Source: Bacteroidales bacterium UBA2861 (GTDB taxonomy: Bacteria; Bacteroidota; Bacteroidia; Bacteroidales; UBA932). From it: a stretch of 64,000 nt of DNA. Positions 58,717 through 64,000 of this stretch are shown here, in pieces. The DNA is taken from positions 6,806-70,805 of the forward strand of contig DEFD01000039.1 in the NCBI GenBank assembly GCA_002350615.1, written 5' to 3'. Position numbers and translations under genes: made by a program. Numbering within the stretch: position 1 is the first letter of the stretch; every line of letters begins with the position of its first letter. The notes under the pieces are model-generated. The model saw nothing but the letters and a program-made list of their open reading frames with translations, ran no database searches and was not told the origin of the DNA.

Positions 58717-61515
58717 TTATCCTTCAATTACTATTTCATACCACACCGTAGAATATTGGGGCCCGATTTCAAGTATCGCATCGCCTGAGGATGCATCCTT
58801 GACCGGCACGCTCATGGTCACCTCGCCGTCCGGGTCCAGGGCGAAACACTTGACCTTTCCCGCCTGGCCCTTGAGCGTCAGAGTAGCAGGGATGCCTTCG
58901 CACAGCACCGGGCTTTTCCCGAAGGAGCCCCCGTCTTCCTGACTGCTGGAAATGCGTTCAGGCATATCGAGAGGCACTATTTTCTGTCCGGTATTCTGAA
59001 CGAGGCCGGTGGCTGCGAGAAGATACCGTCCGGGCCGGAGCATTTCCCTCGAGGCTGCTTCTCCTGCCGGATGTGCAAGGGTGAGACTGAGGGTTAGCCA
59101 GTCCAGACGGGTCTTGCCGGGTTTCAGGCTGAGGCCCTTGTATTCGAAGCTGCGCCCGCGGACAAAGCCCGTGAAAACCTTGGTATTCCGGCTGTCCACC
59201 ATGAACACTCCCGCCCTGGGATCCGTCCAGTCGAAGGACAGTTCGCCGGTGCCGCTCTTGAGTCGTTTATCCTCGAAGGCCTGCTTCACGGACGCGGGGA
59301 CGTCTTTTTCTTCCCTGATAATCAGCGCCCTGCCCTTTTCGCGGAAGAGCTGGGGGCTTTCCTCGACCTGGCGGCCGGAAAGATAGACCAGCGGCAGCGC
59401 CTTCATCAGCTCGGAAGGCAGCAATTCATGCCCTGTCGCAGCCTTGGCAAGGGTCACGGCTTCGGCGTCCGCCTCGCGGTTTGAAGGCGAAGCGAAGACC
59501 ATTGACTCGGAGCCCTTGTGCACGTCTTTTCTCACGAACATGGCCCAGCAGGCCGGGAAGTGGACGAGTTTCTGAGGCGCCGAGCACATGTCGAACATGG
59601 GATTGACATAATCCCTGTCGTAATCGGTGTCGAGAATCCAGGCGAACTGCATCAGGGCCGACCAGTTCTGGAAAGCCCCTATCGCGGAGAGCAGGATGTT
59701 GCCTTCCGCACTGTAGAAATTGAGGTTCGGGTGGTCGTACTCGCTCACGGTGAAGGGCCTGCCGAGGATTCTCGAATGCGCCATATTGGTGAGAACCGTG
59801 GCGGGATGGCTGTAGGTGTAGGCGTTCTGTGGACTTACCAGCGGGCTGTTGCGCAGATACCAGTGATACCAGTCCCATTTGCCGTAGAAGGCGGGATGGC
59901 ACCAGTAACCGTGCATGTCGCAGTAGTCCATCAGGGCCGCAGGCTGGTTGAAACCGTAATTAAGCTGGGTACTGGTCAAAGGCTGCGGTGCCCCTATATT
60001 ATTCTTGACATTTTCCCTCAGGTCCTTGAAATAGGCATATTCGGTGTCGTAAAGGAATTCGGTGAAATCCTTAGCCCTTTGATAGAGCTCGTAATAATTC
60101 CAGGCATAGGGCCACTCAACGCTTAAATTCTCGAGGCTCTGGGATTCGGGCCATTTGCAGCTGAGGCCAGAAATAAGCTGCACGTCAGCCACATCCACCG
60201 TCCCGGGTTCGAAGGAAGACAGGGCGAAGCGGGCGTTTTCCTCGTCGATTATCGATGTGAAATTGAAGGTGAATTCCTTCCATTCGCCGCCGGTGCGCGC
60301 CGTTCCCGCAAGACCTGCCGCCTTATAGCTTCCGCCGGCCTGGCCGAATCGGACGGAGACTGCCATGGGTTCGCTGGAACGCATCTTCATCTTAAGGCAG
60401 TAGGGAGCGCCTTTTTTCAGGGGGATTCCCGCCCAGTAGAGTTTGGGCATGGACTTGTCGGGAGTGGTTTTCGTGACGGTGAGATGCATGTACCAGCTCC
60501 CCTGCAGCTTGTCCTTGCCTTTAGCCCTCACGAATTCCTTGTTCGCGACGGCATTTGCATTTGCCTGTATCTGCCATGGCGCCAGGTCGAAGGTGTTCAT
60601 TATCCCTTCCGGCAGAAGCTGGGAGCCGTCGCCTTCAGTTCCTTCGAGCCAGGCCTTCCTGAGGGCTTCGGTGCTGCCGTATTTGGCATAGAGCCAGCGG
60701 TTCCACTCCTCACGGACCTCGGTCTTGTAAGGCTCTACTATGTTGGGGAACTTGTGCTTTGCGGAAAACCATGCATAAACAATGGAGTTCTCGTTGGCGA
60801 GTTCCATCATGCTGATGGCCGGATCGTCCTTGTAGGCAATGCCGGTGTAGGGATTGACATGCTCCAGGATTTCCTTGTGGAAACGTTTCTGGAGCTCGAT
60901 CATCCTGGGATTGATATTGTCGATGCCGTTCTTGTAGTAAGGCAGCAGATGGGCGTTCTCGAACCCGTTCGCGCGGCTCACCTTGCGGGCGATGTTCAGC
61001 TGGAAGTAAATGTAGATGCCGTTTTCCTTGAGTTTGGAGAAGAGATAGTCGAAGCGCTCGAGCTGCACCGGTTCGATGAAGGAATCCTTCACGGGATAGC
61101 CGCCCTCCGGGGTTCGGTGGCTCACGTAATGCATGCGCACGAGGTTGATTCCGTAGCGCGTGAGTTCCTTCGCCAGCCTGTCCGCATCCTCGTGTTTGGG
61201 GAAGCATCCGGTCATGCCGAGATTGGTGCCTATGAAACGGATTTCCCTGCCCGCACCGTCCACGAAGCGGTCCCCTCTTGCGGAGACGAATCCGTCGGCA
61301 CCGGCCTCGCGCCCGTCCACGCCCGTCCACGTGCGCACGTTTGTGATATTGTCCGGAGCGGAGTGCGTCGGCTGGAAGGGAAATAGCGGCGCGAAGTTGC
61401 CCGACGCTTCGATCTTATTCAGTATTTCCTCATTCCTGAGGGGCTTCTGGGCATGAAGAATCAAGCCGCCGAGTGCGGCCGAAAGTAAGAATAATGTTAC
61501 TATCAGTCTTTTCAT
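58717..61515 (-). CDS. Clan GH-A glycoside hydrolase with inserted carbohydrate-binding-like domain
   Basis: First gene of the operon, 932 residues, signal peptide ending about HAQ at 23. The TIM barrel starts near residue 95 (FIGTNLGMTGCFPKHEDADR). The acid/base is E242 in MELANEN and the nucleophile E592 in PFTVSEYDHP. Between them, about 336-450, is a beta-sandwich of CBM type (GSWYMHLTVTKTTPD, YKAAGLAGTARTGGEWKEF, VDVADVQLISG), and further beta-domains close the protein. The design resembles large beta-mannanase/beta-galactosidase-like enzymes of Bacteroidales, but the exact GH family is uncertain. Export is expected. Its promoter contains the palindrome described at 61570-61601. Confidence 0.82.
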   Translation of the reverse strand: MKRLIVTLFLLSAALGGLILHAQKPLRNEEILNKIEASGNFAPLFPFQPTHSAPDNITNVRTWTGVDGREAGADGFVSARGDRFVDGAGREIRFIGTNLGMTGCFPKHEDADRLAKELTRYGINLVRMHYVSHRTPEGGYPVKDSFIEPVQLERFDYLFSKLKENGIYIYFQLNIARKVSRANGFENAHLLPYYKNGIDNINPRMIELQKRFHKEILEHVNPYTGIAYKDDPAISMMELANENSIVYAWFSAKHKFPNIVEPYKTEVREEWNRWLYAKYGSTEALRKAWLEGTEGDGSQLLPEGIMNTFDLAPWQIQANANAVANKEFVRAKGKDKLQGSWYMHLTVTKTTPDKSMPKLYWAGIPLKKGAPYCLKMKMRSSEPMAVSVRFGQAGGSYKAAGLAGTARTGGEWKEFTFNFTSIIDEENARFALSSFEPGTVDVADVQLISGLSCKWPESQSLENLSVEWPYAWNYYELYQRAKDFTEFLYDTEYAYFKDLRENVKNNIGAPQPLTSTQLNYGFNQPAALMDYCDMHGYWCHPAFYGKWDWYHWYLRNSPLVSPQNAYTYSHPATVLTNMAHSRILGRPFTVSEYDHPNLNFYSAEGNILLSAIGAFQNWSALMQFAWILDTDYDRDYVNPMFDMCSAPQKLVHFPACWAMFVRKDVHKGSESMVFASPSNREADAEAVTLAKAATGHELLPSELMKALPLVYLSGRQVEESPQLFREKGRALIIREEKDVPASVKQAFEDKRLKSGTGELSFDWTDPRAGVFMVDSRNTKVFTGFVRGRSFEYKGLSLKPGKTRLDWLTLSLTLAHPAGEAASREMLRPGRYLLAATGLVQNTGQKIVPLDMPERISSSQEDGGSFGKSPVLCEGIPATLTLKGQAGKVKCFALDPDGEVTMSVPVKDASSGDAILEIGPQYSTVWYEIVIEG

Positions 61516-61569
61516 TCTGTCCGTTTGAAACAGCTAAAAGTCCGACGATGTCATCAATTACCGGCACGA

Positions 61570-61601
61570 CAAATGTATGCAAAATATATTTGTTTTGCAA
61601 A
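61570..61601 (-). promoter_or_regulatory. Promoter and probable IclR operator of the glycan operon
   Basis: On the minus strand TTTG at 61601-61598 is followed after 20 bases by TACATTTG at 61577-61570, a good promoter 54 bases before the hydrolase ATG. A perfect inverted repeat TGCAAAA-N8-TTTTGCA at 61578-61599 fills the space between the two boxes and overlaps the -33 box. A repressor bound there would block polymerase. The IclR-family gene ends 50 bases away. Confidence 0.7.
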
Positions 61602-61624
61602 AATAAATTACTGTTTTATAATGT

Positions 61625-61644
61625 AAAACGGGGCCGCAGCCCCG
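61625..61644 (-). terminator. Rho-independent terminator of the IclR gene
   Basis: CGGGGC-TGCG-GCCCCG on the minus strand (61644-61629) followed by TTTT, six bases after the IclR stop. Confidence 0.85.
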
Positions 61645-61649
61645 GAGAC

Positions 61650-62393
61650 TCAATGGGAGGAAGCGTCGAGGATGGCGCTTGCGATGCGGGCGGTTTCCGC
61701 TATGCGGCTCTCCAGGAGCTCCTGCCGGCCGCTTCCGAGGCGCATGTCGGGAAGATAAAAACCGATGGAGGCCACCGCCTCACCGTTCTTGAAGACAGGC
61801 GCGGCAATGCAGGCGAAGTGCTCGTTAAGGACTGTAACGCAGTCCAGGCCGCGGTATTCCTCAAGCTTGGCCATGAGTTTCTCCCGGTCGGCAGCCTCCG
61901 GCCAGTCGGAACCGGGAAGGCCTGCGAGTTTCAGGAATCCCCGCAGTTTTTCCTCCCCGTAATGGGCGATGATAACCCGGGCGGTCGTGGCCCGCCAAGC
62001 CTTCATGTCCTTCACGAGTTTGGCTTCTATCTGATGGCCGCTAGACTTGGCGTCATAAAGAAGGATGCGCTTGTCGTTGCGGATCACCGCGAGCATCACG
62101 TTCTCGTTCATCTCCCTGCAGAGGGCATCGATGTAAGGCTTAAGCAGCCTCACCATATTCGAGGAATCGTTCTTCTTGCCGGCGAGAGAATATAGGCGGC
62201 CTCCAAGGACATAGCCCTTGCGCCAATCGGACTGTTCCACCAGGCCCAGATCCCTCAGGGACTTGAGGATATTGGCACAGGTGCCGCGGTTGATGCCGAG
62301 ACTGTCCGCAATTTCAGTGAGGGGCACCTCCCGGAACCTGTTGTCCGAGAGGTAGCCTAGGATTTTGTCCGCTCTGTCAAGAACTTGTATCAT
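61650..62393 (-). CDS. IclR-family transcriptional regulator
   Basis: A 247-residue regulator: winged helix-turn-helix about 5-65 (VPLTEIADSLGINRGTCANI, LVEQSDWRKGYVLGG), then the effector-binding IclR domain about 75-240 (MLAVIRNDKRILLYDAKSSG, WRATTARVIIAHYG, CIAAPVFKNGEAVASIGFYL). IclR proteins sense small acids or sugar derivatives such as KDG (KdgR). It reads toward the glycan operon but is cut off from it by a terminator, and the operon promoter carries a matching palindrome, so it is probably the local repressor. One base separates it from the small lipoprotein upstream. Confidence 0.92.
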   Translation of the reverse strand: MIQVLDRADKILGYLSDNRFREVPLTEIADSLGINRGTCANILKSLRDLGLVEQSDWRKGYVLGGRLYSLAGKKNDSSNMVRLLKPYIDALCREMNENVMLAVIRNDKRILLYDAKSSGHQIEAKLVKDMKAWRATTARVIIAHYGEEKLRGFLKLAGLPGSDWPEAADREKLMAKLEEYRGLDCVTVLNEHFACIAAPVFKNGEAVASIGFYLPDMRLGSGRQELLESRIAETARIASAILDASSH

Positions 62394-62394
62394 G

Positions 62395-62622
62395 TCAATT
62401 CCAATCTTCAGGGTCGAAGTTTTCGGGGTTGCCGCTGAGGCCGCTCCAGGTCATGGTGGGATCGGTGGCGTCCTCCGGCAGGACGGCCCGGAAACCATAC
62501 AGCTGCACCCCCTCCGGCCGAACTATCTTTTCCGGCGCCCGGTCCTCCCTGGCACAGGAAAACATCAGCGGAAGGCAGAGCGCCATCAATCCGACGATAT
62601 GAATTATCTTTCTAACAAACAT
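62395..62622 (-). CDS. Small lipoprotein, unknown function
   Basis: A 75-residue protein from MFVRKIIHIVGL with a lipoprotein signal (MFSC, Cys23) and a short acidic mature part ending NPENFDPEDWN. The longer frame upstream lacks a signal and overlaps the ATPase stop. It is co-transcribed with the IclR gene, one base apart. No family recognised; it may be the exposed remnant of a larger surface protein or a small accessory lipoprotein. Confidence 0.6.
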   Translation of the reverse strand: MFVRKIIHIVGLMALCLPLMFSCAREDRAPEKIVRPEGVQLYGFRAVLPEDATDPTMTWSGLSGNPENFDPEDWN

Positions 62623-62628
62623 AGCCTG

Positions 62629-62636
62629 CAAATTTA
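62629..62636 (-). promoter_or_regulatory. -7 box before the small lipoprotein/IclR pair
   Basis: TAAATTTG on the minus strand matches TAnnTTTG and ends six bases before the ATG. The transcript would be almost leaderless. No clear -33 box. Confidence 0.35.
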
Positions 62637-62651
62637 CAAAAAACTGATGGC

Positions 62652-63857
62652 TTAATAAAGGAGTCCGAACATCCATAATGGAATCCTTGCCCCGTAGCCT
62701 GTCTCAATGCCGTCGATGGCAAGGTAACTGTCAGGGATTCCGGCAATCTGATCAAAGGTCTTGCCCTCGCCTCCGACCTCGAAGAGATACTTTTCATTGA
62801 CAATAAAATCTCCCTTGGAAGGCATTTGCACGGTTCCTACTGATGCACACTGGTCAATGAAGAATGTTTCCCTCAAGGTTCCGAGTTCAATCCCGGGGGA
62901 CAGCGCATACATCAGGTTGGTATTTCCAAGGTATATCTTCCCGGGATTGACCAGCTTTTTATAGCTCTTGAGTTCCACTGTCAGGAGATCCAGGATTTCC
63001 GCTTTATCCAACTTATAAAGCAGTTTCAGGAGCGTGTCCCTGGTGGTGCCCAAAGAAGCAGCCAATTTATCGGTGTTGGGCTGCATAGGAACATTCTCTG
63101 CAATTATCATCAGGAGTTTCTTACACTTCTCTATAGTATCGTAGGTTATCTTTTCTGCGGCCGGCAGGTCACTTTCCATTACGGTATCCACCACTTCTTT
63201 CAAGCGTACGAGGAAATCTTTGCCTGCGGCCTTGTAAAACGGATAGACACCAGTATGCAGATAGTTGTCGAACGCCACAAGAATCTTCGTCTTCGAGACG
63301 AATTCCATGGAAACGGCTACATGGTCGGTCAGAAGTTCTTCAAATGCAAGCGGATTAATTTTCAGAATCCCTTCATATTCCAGGTACTCCCGGAAAGACA
63401 TTCCCCTCAAAGTGTAGATCGTCTGCCTTCTTGACATATCCACCTTGGCATTGTCAATTTCCAGCAGTGACGAGCCGGTGTAAACTATCCGGAGATCTTG
63501 GAGTTCATCTACAAGATTTTTAAGGATGGTGCTCCATCCTTTATATTTATGGACTTCGTCGATATAAAATTCGGTGATTCCACGCTTGTACATGAATTTG
63601 ATCAGGTCCTGCAGTTCGTGCGTACCGAACCAGTAGTGGTCCAGGGAGATATAGAAAGTATCATCCGGATTGGCATACTTCTCCTTGATCCGCTGCAGCA
63701 ATATCGTGGTTTTACCAACGCCGCGTTCCCCCATGATGCCAATGACGCTGGAGTCCCAGTTTATCCGGGAACAGAGATAACGTTTAAAGTCCAGTGACAC
63801 CTGGGAGAGTTTGCTATGATAAAACTCTACGATAGGGCGAATGTCCGAAAGTTCCAT
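62652..63857 (-). CDS. AAA_14/DUF4143-type ATPase
   Basis: A 401-residue ATPase of the large Bacteroidales AAA_14 plus DUF4143 family. Walker A is GERGVGKTT (43-51), Walker B ITEFYIDE (94-101); the C-terminal DUF4143 part runs from about residue 215, with LAASLGTTRDTLLKLLYKLD (a winged-helix-like stretch) and the closing nuclease-like fold region (FIVNEKYLFEVGGEGK). The catalytic pattern of a nuclease is not clearly complete. Members occur in many copies per genome and their role is not settled. Monocistronic, AT-richer than the glycan operon. Confidence 0.88.
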   Translation of the reverse strand: MELSDIRPIVEFYHSKLSQVSLDFKRYLCSRINWDSSVIGIMGERGVGKTTILLQRIKEKYANPDDTFYISLDHYWFGTHELQDLIKFMYKRGITEFYIDEVHKYKGWSTILKNLVDELQDLRIVYTGSSLLEIDNAKVDMSRRQTIYTLRGMSFREYLEYEGILKINPLAFEELLTDHVAVSMEFVSKTKILVAFDNYLHTGVYPFYKAAGKDFLVRLKEVVDTVMESDLPAAEKITYDTIEKCKKLLMIIAENVPMQPNTDKLAASLGTTRDTLLKLLYKLDKAEILDLLTVELKSYKKLVNPGKIYLGNTNLMYALSPGIELGTLRETFFIDQCASVGTVQMPSKGDFIVNEKYLFEVGGEGKTFDQIAGIPDSYLAIDGIETGYGARIPLWMFGLLY

Positions 63858-63911
63858 AATATATTTGCTTTACGGCACAAATATATAAAACACTTTTGGA
63901 AAAGCGATATT

Positions 63912-63936
63912 TTTTACAAAAAAGACTTTTGTAAAA
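63912..63936. promoter_or_regulatory. Palindrome upstream of the ATPase gene
   Basis: TTTTACAAAA-AAGAC-TTTTGTAAAA, a perfect ten-base inverted repeat 55 bases before the ATPase ATG, in an A+T-rich space. It could be an operator or a hairpin. The rest of 63858-64000 shows no gene. Confidence 0.45.
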
Positions 63937-64000
63937 GTGGATTTGTCGGATTATCCGATTTGTACATTCAAAAGGAGTGACCTTCCCTGAGAATGGTTGA

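Overview
The window is chromosomal DNA from a gut-type Bacteroidota (order Bacteroidales). The evidence is three SusC/SusD pairs, many lipoproteins with a Cys lipobox, BACON-type lipoproteins, an ECF sigma/FecR/STN-receptor relay, and promoters of the Bacteroidales form TTTG-N19-TAnnTTTG. Genus cannot be fixed from sequence alone. Coding DNA is GC-rich throughout, except for a visibly AT-richer patch at about 41.2-43.4 kb. No tRNA, rRNA, CRISPR array, prophage or intact insertion sequence was seen.

Layout. (1) 1-7.5 kb, minus strand: ECF sigma, FecR anti-sigma, SusC with an N-terminal STN domain, SusD, a GH16 lipoprotein and the start of a small peptide gene. This is a self-contained, probably beta-glucan, uptake locus. 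(2) 7.6-19.4 kb: housekeeping and transport genes: OPT peptide transporter, CodB-like permease with a phosphoribosyltransferase-like partner, PepT, an OstA-like protein, two SurA-type chaperones and an NlpC/P60 lipoprotein. (3) 19.4-35.3 kb, minus strand: a nine-gene operon whose genes overlap or sit a few bases apart. Its order is BACON lipoprotein, a short SusC-like protein (here SusC-prime), SusC, SusD, a membrane sensor fused directly to an AraC-type HTH, S1/P1 nuclease, a dead S1/P1 paralogue, a second S1/P1 nuclease, and a final BACON lipoprotein. It reads as a Sus-type system for nucleic acid or nucleotide-containing material. (4) 35.4-40.7 kb: SGNH esterase, lysine-rich histone-like protein, Pgk, band-7 lipoprotein, glutathione peroxidase and flavin reductase-family protein. 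(5) 40.8-43.6 kb: an AT-rich patch between two direct copies of a ~107-bp repeat, holding a HEPN-type protein coupled to a BspA-like lipoprotein, plus a small gene broken by a stop codon. (6) 43.7-61.5 kb, minus strand: a twelve-gene operon with a clan-A glycosidase, a second SusC-prime/SusC/SusD triple, an exported DapA-family aldolase, an SDR, a GH39-like hydrolase, an MFS transporter, two fimbrillin-like lipoproteins and a 45-residue peptide gene. An IclR regulator lies just upstream, and a palindrome sits between the -33 and -7 boxes of the operon promoter. (7) 61.6-64 kb: IclR, a small lipoprotein and an AAA ATPase.

The main points of interest are the nuclease operon, the SusC-prime/SusC/SusD triple found twice with different cargo genes, a kinase-less version of a hybrid two-component sensor, and several unusual palindromic repeat families. 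One of these sits inside a coding region and shows compensatory base changes. Two intergenic arrays share an exact 51-bp period but not their sequence.
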